Assembly (NCBI GenBank): GCA_020186115.1
Contig: WSYJ01000060.1
Location: 930,001 to 994,000 of the forward strand
DNA from: Histomonas meleagridis
Lineage: Eukaryota > Parabasalia > Tritrichomonadida > Dientamoebidae
Reading direction: 5' to 3'
DNA length: 64,000 nucleotides
The position numbers and the translations under genes were made by a program. Shown here one piece after another: positions 30,100 to 39,900 of the stretch. Position 1 is the first letter of the stretch, and each line of letters starts with the position of its first letter. A model generated the notes under the pieces. It was not told the DNA's origin. It searched no databases and saw only the letters and a program-made list of their open reading frames with translations.

Positions 30100-30720
30100 T
30101 CTAAATAACTTGACAATTTTTTTATTAGCTTTTGAAAATGCTAAATCAAGTGCTGTTTCAAATAATCTCTATACCATTTTGTATCATGTTCCTCACACAA
30201 ATTTTCAATTTTATTTTCATAAAGATAAAGAAAAATATCATTTCGATGATATTTGATTGCTATTTCATAAGCCCTATAAATGATGAACCATTTTGTTCAC
30301 ATAAATGAATTATTTCTTCATTTCCACCTGCAACAGCATATTTACCTGTTTTATCTAATTTTGCTCCATTCATAAGTAAATATTTAAAACATTTAACAGA
30401 TGAAAAAAATGCTGCATAATCAATTAGTGTGACATTTTTTACATTAATAAATGAACATCTTTCATAAAGTGATGGTTCAATTATTTGATTAAAATTAAAT
30501 TTTGGTTGTGATGATATTTCTTGAAGTTTTTCTATTTCATCATTTCGAATGGTTTTTGCAATTTCATTTGGATTGTGTCCTTCTTCAATGAATTGCTTAT
30601 GAAGCTCCCAACATTCTTTGAGAGCTCTTCATAATTTTTTGAAAAATCAGGACAAAATTGATCAAATATTTTTATTGTACGTTTTGTCGACAATTTTATA
30701 TTATCTTCTGTCATATTCAT
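30100..30720 (-). pseudogene. DUF3447-type ankyrin gene relic
   Basis: From the ATG at 30720 a frame reads MNMTEDNIKLSTKRT and breaks near 30620. The continuation in another frame shows the family core: NPNEIAKTIRNDEIEKLQEI, then LIDYAAFFSSVKCFKYLL and AVAGGNEEIIHLCEQ. A further break near 30265 leads to a last ankyrin unit, TALDLAFSKANKKIVKLF, near 30150. At least two frameshifts make it nonfunctional. It shares whole phrases with the broken genes at 1397-3628 and 62857-63899, so it is a family member in decay. Confidence 0.7.
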
Positions 30721-31033
30721 TATGATTTGTTCAAGTTCAGAAAATAATTCTATTTCTATGTTTTGGTGATATATTTTTCTTTTTTACTTGAATCTATTTT
30801 GCGTTTTCGCATAGCTATTTAAATAGCTAAAAAAGATCTAAATTTTTTTAAAAAAGATGTTTAAGTCAATATTATGTGGTTTATCGGGAAAGTGCGTTAA
30901 GTATCCCCCATTTTCATATAATAACCGCCGGACTCAAGATTTTAAACGGGTTCCACATATAGCACTTTTCACTTCAAAGAACGTTATTAAATACAAACGT
31001 TTAGAATTAGATTTTAGCTTAACAATTTCCGTC

Positions 31034-31450
31034 ATGGAATTACTTAGTGGTCCTGTATTCGAAGCTCAGCAAGAAACAATCGAAGCAGTTGAAAAGCTTA
31101 TTGAAGAAAAAGGTGTTAAAGCAAAAGCTTTGGCTCAAGCTCAGAAATATGCTCAATCAGCAGCAAATTATATTCAAGATCCAACAAGCAAACCACCAGA
31201 ATCTTTCCCAGGAATTCAATTTAATCAAGAAAACCTCAATGACTATTTTGAGTATTACTTAGTAATGGATTATTTAGAATCTATTGGGTTAAAGTTTGCG
31301 CCAACAGTTTTTAGATATGAAAGTCAAAACCCATCAGAATTTGTGGATCGAACTTATCTTGAACAAGAAATGTCAATTCGTGGATATGACAAAACGCCAT
31401 GTTTAGTACAAATAATTGAGCAAATCAGGAAAGCCAAAGGTAGCAAATAA
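31034..31450 (+). CDS. LisH-domain protein, FOP/FOR20-like
   Basis: 138 residues. A central LisH-like segment (FNQENLNDYFEYYLVMDYL, then FAPTVFRYESQNP) at about residues 65-100, followed by a helix (YLEQEMSIRGYDKTPCLVQ), matches the FOP/FOR20 N-terminal dimerisation module of centriolar-satellite and basal-body proteins. The preceding residues form an amphipathic helix rich in Ala, Lys and Glu. An upstream in-frame ATG at 30857 would add 59 residues, but that segment is not protein-like. Promoter-like AACGTTA (30980-30986) lies inside it, so the ATG at 31034 is preferred. It is convergent with the IFT38 gene, only 43 bases apart, and the stop is TAAA. OFD1 or another LisH protein is possible. 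Confidence 0.6.
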   Translation: MELLSGPVFEAQQETIEAVEKLIEEKGVKAKALAQAQKYAQSAANYIQDPTSKPPESFPGIQFNQENLNDYFEYYLVMDYLESIGLKFAPTVFRYESQNPSEFVDRTYLEQEMSIRGYDKTPCLVQIIEQIRKAKGSK

Positions 31451-31493
31451 AGATTTCAATAATTAGTAAAGCATTAATTCCATATTATATTTA

Positions 31494-32474
31494 TTAAAAA
31501 CTATCGTCAGTGTCATCATCAGCATTTCCGAATTTAAAGTCGTTTCCGTCTGTCTGAGGCAGTGCTCCTATCTTAATTGATTGTTCAATACTTGATGCCA
31601 AACTCTGTCTCATTTTCTTTTTAATTTTTCCGATTTCTTTTTCGTTCTTTTCTTTTCGCATTTTCTGTTTTTCGGCCGCTTTTTGGAGCTCGTGTTCGAA
31701 GTAGTCAACATTTCGATAATGTTGGAAATGTAGTTTGAAGAGTTCTTGTAACTCCTGCTCAAGTGCTTCATACTCGTCCATATATGCTGGTCGAATTGTT
31801 ATCACTGAAACCAGTCGTTTCGATTGTCGATCAAGTTCATATTTTCGTTTCTTTATTTTGGATCGAAGGGAATCTTCGTCGCTGCTAAGGCGTTCAAGTT
31901 CTTTAGTAAGTGTTTCAAGTCGATTTGACGCAGATTCAACAGATGAAATGACACTTTTCTCGACCTCTTCAAGCGGTGGCATTGTGGAAAGAATTTTAGT
32001 TCTGTTATCACGTATCATAAGTTCTTTCTCAAGTTGGTCATAAAGTTCCACTGAGTGTTTGGGAATCGTGGACGAAAGTTGAGAGATCTTTCGAATGGAT
32101 GGTGGTTGTTCTTGCTTGGTGTTTTGTTGGAAAGAATCATGTTTGGAGGTTATGCTAGAGTAAATGGGAGCGGATATTTTAAGTAGTTCACGAACTGCAA
32201 ATCGATCAGATGAATATAACTTCTTGGGATTCAGACGAATGCCTGAGCGAACAGCCATTTGTTGAACAATACTTTTGACAAATTCAACACGACCGTTTTC
32301 ATTGGAAATATCCGAAATGATAACTAAATCGGGATCATACAGTGATGCAAGCCATTGAAGAAGATTAGCCATTAAAGAAAAGTTGGGTGTGTCAAATGAG
32401 TCAACACCTATTGGGTTTGGATATCCTAAAACACGCATTATTTGTACAAATTGCTGAACTTCGTGGTAACTCAT
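31494..32474 (-). CDS. IFT38: Intraflagellar transport protein IFT38 (CLUAP1)
   Basis: 326 residues. The N-terminal calponin-homology-like domain (about 1-115) is diagnostic: FVQIMRVLGYPNPIGVDSF, then PNFSLMANLLQWLASLYDP, and LNPKKLYSSDRFAVRELLKI. From about residue 145 to 305 the protein is coiled coil with high Lys, Glu and Arg. The acidic tail NADDDTDDSF closes it. IFT38 is a peripheral IFT-B subunit required to build flagella, working on axonemal trains with IFT20, IFT54, IFT57 and IFT80. It is shorter than human CLUAP1 (413 residues) mainly in the tail. An AACGTA element stands about 15 bases before the ATG. Confidence 0.88.
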   Translation of the reverse strand: MSYHEVQQFVQIMRVLGYPNPIGVDSFDTPNFSLMANLLQWLASLYDPDLVIISDISNENGRVEFVKSIVQQMAVRSGIRLNPKKLYSSDRFAVRELLKISAPIYSSITSKHDSFQQNTKQEQPPSIRKISQLSSTIPKHSVELYDQLEKELMIRDNRTKILSTMPPLEEVEKSVISSVESASNRLETLTKELERLSSDEDSLRSKIKKRKYELDRQSKRLVSVITIRPAYMDEYEALEQELQELFKLHFQHYRNVDYFEHELQKAAEKQKMRKEKNEKEIGKIKKKMRQSLASSIEQSIKIGALPQTDGNDFKFGNADDDTDDSF

Positions 32475-33229
32475 TTTTTTCTTTTTACAACGTATTTTTT
32501 TTTGAATTGCAATTCAAAAAATTAAAGAAATAAACCATCAGAATATAAAAAGTTAATTTTGCTTCATAAATTAATTTTATTATGCTTTAATTATTTTTTC
32601 TTTAACTTATATCTCAAAAAACAAAGATTTAAATACTTTTAATAATTATTTGATATCAAATAGCAAAAAGAACAGAACAAGTTGTTAAGTACTTAACCAA
32701 TTGTCCACAAGGAAACAGTTTAATTTCATACGCTAAAAGTTAGGATTGGAGGATAGAATTATTTTACAGTTCAAACTTAAGTTTGGGTTAACTTATTAAT
32801 GGTAAAATATTTACTAACACAATTTCAGACATAATAATCGATCTAAATTCATCAATGATTATCGCATAAACGCATTTATATGTTTATTCACTTTCTGGCA
32901 AAAACGGAAATCCTGAAGATGGTTCTTTTTCACCATAATAATAATAAATACATTTAAGTTTTGAACAATATCTAAATGCATAACCACCAATTGTTGTGAC
33001 AGAAGATGGAAATGTAATATTTCCCTTGCTTCCAAAATAAATTAATATTATCAGAATAGTTTTATTTTCTTGTCGTATCAATTAAAAAAATCTTAAAGAC
33101 AGCAATTTGAATTACAAATACAATTTTCAAAACATCATTTCTTATATTTTGGTAAAGGGCCTTTTTATTTTAGTTCTAATTTGATACATATTAAACATCA
33201 AAAAACATAAAATATTTACATAATACATA
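32475..33229. other. Intergenic containing a surface-protein relic
   Basis: The only recognisable content is the BspA-like fragment at 32884-33081, listed separately. The rest is AT-rich without a credible frame. Confidence 0.5.
32884..33081 (-). pseudogene. BspA-like leucine-rich repeat fragment
   Basis: The 65-codon frame contains GNITFPSSVTTIGGYAF and YCSKLKCIYYYYGEKEP, the pattern of the Treponema pallidum/BspA-type leucine-rich repeat (LRR_5). That repeat is massively expanded in trichomonad surface proteins. Only about two units remain, without signal peptide or membrane anchor, and the frame starts with unrelated residues. A decayed copy is the best explanation. Confidence 0.6.
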
Positions 33230-34195
33230 TTAATCGAAATGAGGTTTGTTTGGTTCCAACAGTCTCCGATATGAAGCAGCGACAATTCCATATTTGAACG
33301 CAATTTTAATGAACAGCTTCCATACGAAATAGCACAACCAGAACCAGTAAAACACTTGTACATATGTCTCTTTGAATATATTCCAAAACGGAGCACTAAC
33401 TTCGATAAATACTTCGGGAATTCGCAATGTGAAATGGAGCGAAATCCCATTTCCTTCAGTAGAAATAGACTTAGATATTTGTTTAACACTTAATGAAAAT
33501 GGTGATGAATCAAACGTTTCAATAATTTGTTCGAGATTGAACGGGTTTGTTCCGTCAAATGGAAATGAGTTCTCGAGAAGTTGTTGAGTAGAATTCCATT
33601 GGAATTGATCTTGGTCATTAAACTCACGAAGTTTATGGAGATCCATTGAACCGAAAAATTCAACTTTATCAAAATTATTACTATTGAAAAATTGGAAACG
33701 AAGGAGATTATGTGAACTAGAATAGTTATATATTGGAAATGATATGTGGATAGGAATTAAAACATGGAGATGCCTAAGGGAAACACCTGTTGTATCTTTT
33801 GGAAGTGAGATATAAATTTCTAAATATTTCTTGTCTTTGATAAATGATGATATAGAGCCTCCTTGTGAGGGTAATTTTATGCGTTCCGTGGTGAATTGAG
33901 GGAAATTTGAATAGAGGAAAGAAATTGCATCATATAATTGCCTAGAATCTGTTGTGTGTCCAACTACCAAAAAGTGTTTTGGTAGAGAAACAATTGGTGT
34001 TTCCTGAACAGGTAACGTTTTTGGTGCAATATAATATGAAACAACAACAAAAAGAAGTGAAATTACTATAACAATAACAAGCCTGAATGTTTGCAGTGTG
34101 CGTGCTAACATTCCTACTTTTCCCCAATTTTGGAAACGAAATTCTGGTGCATTATATTCGACAGGAACTTTTGCATCTTTCCAAACGGATATCAT
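33230..34195 (-). CDS. TMEM231: TMEM231-like ciliary transition-zone membrane protein
   Basis: 321 residues with two membrane spans: about 37-58 (FRLVIVIVISLLFVVVSYYI) and about 279-300 near the C terminus. The large domain between them is beta-rich and would lie on the luminal/extracellular side. The arrangement matches TMEM231, a transition-zone protein of the MKS/B9 complex that limits protein passage into cilia. Its C-terminal signature of FW, then K, then VQ before the last helix is present here as APFWNIFKETYVQVFYWFW, followed by KLFIKIAFKYGIV. The neighbouring IFT38 and FOP-like genes fit a flagellar role. Identity outside the C-terminal quarter is weak. The ATG lies 7 bases from a TAAACGGTC element. 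Confidence 0.6.
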   Translation of the reverse strand: MISVWKDAKVPVEYNAPEFRFQNWGKVGMLARTLQTFRLVIVIVISLLFVVVSYYIAPKTLPVQETPIVSLPKHFLVVGHTTDSRQLYDAISFLYSNFPQFTTERIKLPSQGGSISSFIKDKKYLEIYISLPKDTTGVSLRHLHVLIPIHISFPIYNYSSSHNLLRFQFFNSNNFDKVEFFGSMDLHKLREFNDQDQFQWNSTQQLLENSFPFDGTNPFNLEQIIETFDSSPFSLSVKQISKSISTEGNGISLHFTLRIPEVFIEVSAPFWNIFKETYVQVFYWFWLCYFVWKLFIKIAFKYGIVAASYRRLLEPNKPHFD

Positions 34196-34250
34196 AATAG
34201 AGACCGTTTATTTCTCAGCTACGAAAAACGTTACTACAATAACCGTTATG
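34196..34250 (-). promoter_or_regulatory. Promoter region of the TMEM231-like gene
   Basis: Within 55 bases of the start codon lie GACCGTTTA (34202-34210), AACGTTA (near 34228) and AACCGTTA (34241-34248), all written on the plus strand. The density of these recurrent elements marks the most crowded promoter in the window. Confidence 0.5.
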
Positions 34251-34826
34251 TAATGTTCAATGGCATTTTAAATTGCTTTAGCAATTTAAATGAAAAATTT
34301 CTCGAAAATGGATAAAAGAGTTTGGATTAAACCCATATAAGTACAAAATACCAATTATATTCTATTTAATAGTACTTCAAGGAGCTGAATAGGACATGCT
34401 CGGATCGATTTTTCATATAATTATAAATTTTTTTTATAAAATTATAATATACATGAGTAGTTATATTTTTTATAGCATATCTTAGTTATTAATTAATTTT
34501 TGAAAAAGGTATTTCTGTTTTATTTTCGAAAAAAATCAGTATATTTTATAAAATATGGGCTTCATTAAGCGCCTTACATACAGTTCAAAATTTTGTGGGA
34601 GTTTTAATTCGCAAACACTCCTCTGGTTTCACTTTGTCATTATTACAATTAACCCCTGCAAATTCACATCATTGTTAAAAATTTGAATATTTGTTCGACA
34701 ATTGGTGGTCAAACAGACCAAACTCACTCAATTTTTTGGGAGTGGCCTTTTTGATTTTTTTCAAAAAGTCGGTGTTTTTGATGGGTATACAACGTCACCA
34801 TAGACAACCGCCATTTTTCCACACAA
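34251..34826. other. Intergenic before the nucleotide-sugar transporter
   Basis: AT-rich with no gene seen. ACAACCGCC about 20 bases before the transporter ATG is a weak match to the recurrent promoter element. Confidence 0.45.
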
Positions 34827-35837
34827 ATGGCGTTGCTCTCTTTACTCATTGTTGGCTCAATTGTATTATCAACAGCACTAATCATGATAAACAAAAAAGT
34901 AATGGAAACTTATGATTTTGGTTTTCCAACAACAATGACAAGCTATCATTTTGCCATGACATATATTGGTTGTTACGTTATGGGAAAAATGCATATGTTC
35001 GATCCAGATGTACAAATTCCAAAAAGCAAATGTTGGTACCTTGGGTTTCTTTCAGTACTTTCCATTGTATCAATGAATTTTAATCTTCGTGTTAATTCCA
35101 TTGGCTTTTATCAGCTTTCAAAATTATGCACCATACCGTGCACAGTTGCGTACAAGTACTTTTTCCTTAAAAAGAGCACGCCAGCAAATTCACTTTTTTC
35201 ATTATTAATTCTTCTTGTTGGTGTTTCTTTATTCACAGTCAACGATGTTCAGTTCAGTATAGCCGGCATGTTTGTAGCTCTTGGGGCTGTTATTTCCACC
35301 ACCATTAATCAATCTCAATCTTCTGTTGTCCAAAATGAATATAATATCAATGGCGCCCAACTTAATTATGTTTCCGGGATTCAGCAGTTTGTCATCTGTG
35401 CTATTGCGGCATTCCTTATTGAAACCACAGGTCGAGAACGAATTCAAGATCACCACTTCCAAACCATTGAAATCGTTCTTATTCTTCTGACAGGTGTTAT
35501 TGCGACAGGGTGCAACGTTGTCGGTGCTTCTCTCATCGGTAAGGCCGGACCAGTTACGTATCAAGTTGTCGGCCATGTCAAAACGATGCTCATCTTCACG
35601 TTCGGACTTATCATGTTCCCCGTAAAAGACGAACCGCGCTACAGACAAATGAAGAAGATCGGCGGACTTCTCGTTTCAATGGTCGGTGTGATATTGTATA
35701 CAATTTTCGAGATGAAGAACAAGAATAAAGTCGCAGAAGAAGAAGAACACCTATTGTCAAACCCAAAGCCAGAGCCGGTTCTGGATGATATCTTCATGGA
35801 GGAAGAAAATAACGCAGAGTTCAAAGAAGATTTGTGA
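34827..35837 (+). CDS. Nucleotide-sugar transporter, TPT/SLC35E3-UXT family
   Basis: 336 residues with about ten hydrophobic helices, a product of the drug/metabolite transporter fold. These Golgi or ER antiporters exchange a nucleotide sugar for the matching nucleoside monophosphate. Family marks are SIVLSTALIMINKKVMET at the start, VGVSLFTVNDVQFS in the middle and GKAGPVTYQVVGHVKTMLI followed by LLVSMVGVILYT near the end. The last two are close to plant UDP-xylose/UDP-galactose transporters and SLC35E3. The substrate cannot be read from the sequence. An acidic cytosolic tail (EEEEHLL) may carry a sorting signal. The third quarter, around 35500-35650, is clearly richer in GC than its surroundings. 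Confidence 0.85.
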   Translation: MALLSLLIVGSIVLSTALIMINKKVMETYDFGFPTTMTSYHFAMTYIGCYVMGKMHMFDPDVQIPKSKCWYLGFLSVLSIVSMNFNLRVNSIGFYQLSKLCTIPCTVAYKYFFLKKSTPANSLFSLLILLVGVSLFTVNDVQFSIAGMFVALGAVISTTINQSQSSVVQNEYNINGAQLNYVSGIQQFVICAIAAFLIETTGRERIQDHHFQTIEIVLILLTGVIATGCNVVGASLIGKAGPVTYQVVGHVKTMLIFTFGLIMFPVKDEPRYRQMKKIGGLLVSMVGVILYTIFEMKNKNKVAEEEEHLLSNPKPEPVLDDIFMEEENNAEFKEDL

Positions 35838-36180
35838 ATATGTCGATATGAATAAAGCTTTCATAAATTATTCCTTAGAAGAGCCCTTAGACTTCGTTAG
35901 ACAGTTAGACTGAAGTTCCACAAATGTTTTGTATCTTCGGCAGTTAGTATTATGAAAAGCTCGGAAGTGATCAAAATTGTTTGCAAATGAATATTCTTTA
36001 AAATTAGTAATCCATATGAAGTTGTTTATTATTATCACTATTTTGGATATTAGAAATCCACTTAAAGTTGTTTATAACAATATCATAAATATTGCTATTT
36101 ACCAAAGATTTAAATGTGTTCTTTTGGTCAGAGTGAATGATTAATTCAAACCAGTTGAGACGATGCTTACTCAATAAGTT
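35838..36180. other. Intergenic, nothing recognised
   Basis: A short imperfect repeat of CTTAGAC/GTTAGAC words lies near 35888-35915. No gene was seen. Confidence 0.4.
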
Positions 36181-36426
36181 TTACAATTGAGTAACCAAGA
36201 AAAGAGGCATAGAAAACATAAACACAACAAAGCATTGCTGTGGTTGTAACCATGCTAAATGAAACACATCTCTAAGCTTTCTAACGTAAGTGCAACAAAC
36301 TAACACCAAAATACCAAACATAAAATAAATTGTTAATCGAACATTTTTGTATCCTGTTCCGGAAACAGCATTTATAGCATTAACAATATATATTGTTAAC
36401 ATTGATAAAGGCGTTATTGCTGACAT
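36181..36426 (-). CDS. Small hydrophobic protein or truncated membrane gene
   Basis: From the first ATG at 36426 the frame encodes 81 residues with three hydrophobic stretches (LTIYIVNAINAVSG, LTIYFMFGILVLVCCTYV, CFVVFMFSMPLFLV). The same frame is open upstream to 36552 with protein-like content but no ATG, and a TGA precedes it. This looks like the tail of a larger membrane protein that lost its front, or a first exon that was not found. No Trichomonas-type splice motif was seen. Product unknown. Confidence 0.3.
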   Translation of the reverse strand: MSAITPLSMLTIYIVNAINAVSGTGYKNVRLTIYFMFGILVLVCCTYVRKLRDVFHLAWLQPQQCFVVFMFSMPLFLVTQL

Positions 36427-36913
36427 CGTCGAAGATACATTATCTGTTTTGTAATTCCCTAAACTTAAATGAAAAGGAATTTGGGGAACGTTAGAGCCAA
36501 AAGAACTGGGTAGAGGGACACCCCGAAAACCGATACCAGAAGCAACAAACACTTTTCAATTCAATCTTATTTTTTTATTTTTTTCTTCTTTTGGGAAATA
36601 TTTAAAATAATGCACTGATAAGATGGTATTGTTAACAAGTTAAAGAAGAGAATAACTGAAGGAGGAATTGAATTATTAATACCAAGCAATGCACAAAAAA
36701 TTTAAGGTTTGTGTAATAAAATGAATCGTAAACATGTGAAAGATAAATTAATTTTTGACTATGAAAAAGCTTAGATTTTAAGGTGATTAAATATTTCGAA
36801 CATCACTTTTCTCAACTGAAATAAAAACACAAGTTAACTCACCTTATAAATATTATGTAAAAACATAAAAAGGATAAATCAATTCACGTTTACCAAAAAT
36901 TATGTAAGTTCTT
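36427..36913. other. Intergenic, nothing recognised
   Basis: The left part holds the ATG-less extension of the frame described at 36181-36426. The rest is AT-rich without features. Confidence 0.4.
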
Positions 36914-39900
36914 TTACAGAGCCACAATAATAATTGCGTGTAAATCGTGTGGAGCAGTATTCATCAAAATACTTCTATGTGCCTCCTGTAGACTTTGTTG
37001 GCTTAATTCTTTCTTTTTAGTTTGACCCGTATTTAAGTACAACACCGCATCTCTTTTAATTTCGCCCAAAACTATTTCTCTAATTTTATCTGCTGAATCT
37101 TCAGCCGTAATATTTCTAATTTTAGTTGTTTGATTCGCGTCATCGAAAATCTTTAAGATCAACATTGTATCCTTGGGTAAAATGCCCTTATTTGATAAAA
37201 TCATATTATACCATTCTATTTCTTTTTCAAGTTCTTGATTTTCTAAACAAGCCGTCCATAAACGTTTCAATTTTCTTCTGGTCGCAACCTCCTCTAACGG
37301 TATCATTTTGCTAGCGTCGATATTCAAAATTGAATACATCTTTTTCGCATCAAATATCGCATCAACATAAATCTTCGATTGCGGCGATGTTATCGACTTC
37401 GCGCTCTGGTGCACGAGCGTTTGCGAGCGCGCGTGCTTGACTTCCATCCTTTGCTTGACTTTCTTGATGTCGGATTCTTGTACACCTCCAGCACCTGGTA
37501 CTATTACACTACTTGATTGCTTTTGAAGAGATGTACTATTCATTGATGGTATAGGAGTAGAATTTAATTGACCTCTTCCTTGTGGTATTGGTAATGAAGG
37601 TTGTCGAGTTTGACGTGATTTAGAAGGAGAAGTACGTCGTTCGACTTTAGGTTGAGGTTCAATCGGTTGTTGAACTTGTTGAAGTTCATTTTGGGAAGGA
37701 GCGTTACCAATCATAGTCTTAGATTTCCTTGTGAAGATTTTCTCGAAGAATGATTTAGATTCATTAGGGTTATTATTACTGTTATTATTCTTTTGTTCTT
37801 CATTAATATGTTCTTCAATGACATTATGTTCAATCGGAATTGAATTCGGTTTGATTGAATCTTTCTTACGTTTCTTAATAGTAATATTATCATTTAGACT
37901 TAAAGGTACATGAGAAAGATCAATCATATACGTAGAGGCTATAGGTGTACGAGTAGCGGAATCAGTACCACCGAATATTATTGTATGTTTAGGATCGATA
38001 TCTACACAAGCGAATCGTGAAATACCGAATGGTATATTACCGAATTGTTTGACTTTAATTAATTGCCAACTTTTAGTATCTATTACTTCGAATTCATCAT
38101 CATCTTTGTTACTCATTCCACCAATGATTATTAAGAATTCACCATGCGCTATAGTCTTATGATACATTCTTTCACCTATTTCTAATGGAATCTTTTTCCA
38201 TGACATTTTCTCTAAATCTAATGAATATATATCATTACATAAAGATTTCTCCGATCGACCACCAATAATAATCATATTATTATTAATAACAACAGCTGAA
38301 TGATACATTCGAGGCGAAGGTGTATCACCATTACATTTCACTTGTTTATATTCTAATGTCTTAATATCTAATGATGATATATCATTCAGTAATTCTTCAT
38401 TTTTATCTTTTCCGCCGAAAAATATTAACTTGTTTTGATATGCTACACATGAATGTCCTATTCTACCTATAGGTGTTTGTCCATTTAATTGTAATGTTTG
38501 CCAACCTCCTTGTGACTCATCGAATACGCAACAATCATTAAAGAACTCTTTCTTAGAATGACCAAAACATATATAAGCCTTACCATTTAACGATGTAACA
38601 GTATGTGAATCACGTGGCTGTAATGGTGTTGTAGCTATTGACCAAGTATTTGCATTAAAGTTATATCGAATGAATGTATTAATTCGTGACATTGATACAT
38701 TTAATCCACCAAAGAAGAAGACTGAACCATTCATTGCACATCCGTCATGATTCATTAGCGCTGGTATAGATTCACTGACTTCGATATCTTGCCATAAGAC
38801 ATATGGATGATTCGTTTTGATATTAGAGAAATAGACATTTCGTGTCTTTTGATATTCTTCCATCCATTGTAATTTCTCATCATAATCTTCGAATTGAATT
38901 ACATATTCTTTATCTTCATAGATGATCATAAATGATTCTGGAGTTGGCCGATTATTAGAGAATCGGAATTTATCATTTTTAATATTAATTAATAATTGTA
39001 ATTGTTTCCGTGAATTAATCGATGCGACAATTATTATGTCATTAAATAATATGATTTTACCGGATGATGACTTGGGCTTAATAATTCGGACTTTCTCAAT
39101 AGATAATACTTCTCGACCTGGTTGATTAATTGTAATAGACCCACCAAATGAACTTTGTAAGTTGTCCATAAGCTCAAGTTGTTTCATTCGCTTAGCACTG
39201 AAATTGATTTCATTGTTAACTTTTTCAACAGCAACCATTGCGGCGGCTAAATATGGCTTATCGGGATGAAATAACGGCGTCGCCTTATCGACTTCACGCA
39301 TCAAAATTGTATAACGTGGATAACGTTGGACAGGAGTAACGTAGTAATTCAAAAAGTCGCGACCATTACCGGCGGGGAGGTTTGCCTCAATTTCTTTGAA
39401 TTTGGTGTCAAAGCTACGGTTTTTAGATTTTTCATGTAACATTTCATCGACTGATTTGAATTGTGATACAAACGTAGCTGAAAGTTTAAAGAATTGTACA
39501 AAGTTTAAGAACTTCCAGCCAAACTCTGTTGCAAATGTAACTTCTGTTTTAAGACTATTAAGAAATACTGTATGTGTATTTCGAATGGTTGGGATATCAC
39601 GGAATAATGTCTTAAGTTGTTGCTCATCAAAGAGTTTGGATTCACGAATTGCTGGTGTCCAATAATCGATAAGTTCTGTAAGATCACTAATATAAGCTTC
39701 TTCCGATGATATGATCTCAGTACTCGCGTAGTTCCTATGATTGATCTTTTTGATGGCTGATTCCCCGACAGTGCAATTGAATGTCACATCTGTATCCATA
39801 GCACTTTTGATAAGATCTTGTCCTGGGGCTTTGATATCTACTTTTTTGTCATCAACAGTTATGTATTGGTTCGAACATTCATATCCAAAAGTAGATATGC

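Noticed and set aside
30857-31033. 59-residue extension of the LisH protein
   Set aside because: Low-quality composition, and a promoter-like AACGTTA lies inside it; the ATG at 31034 gives the conserved family start.
32800-32830. Intron-like TACTAACAC with TTTCAG
   Set aside because: It is in gene-free DNA, lacks a matching GTAYGT donor, and does not match the strict trichomonad 3' motif.
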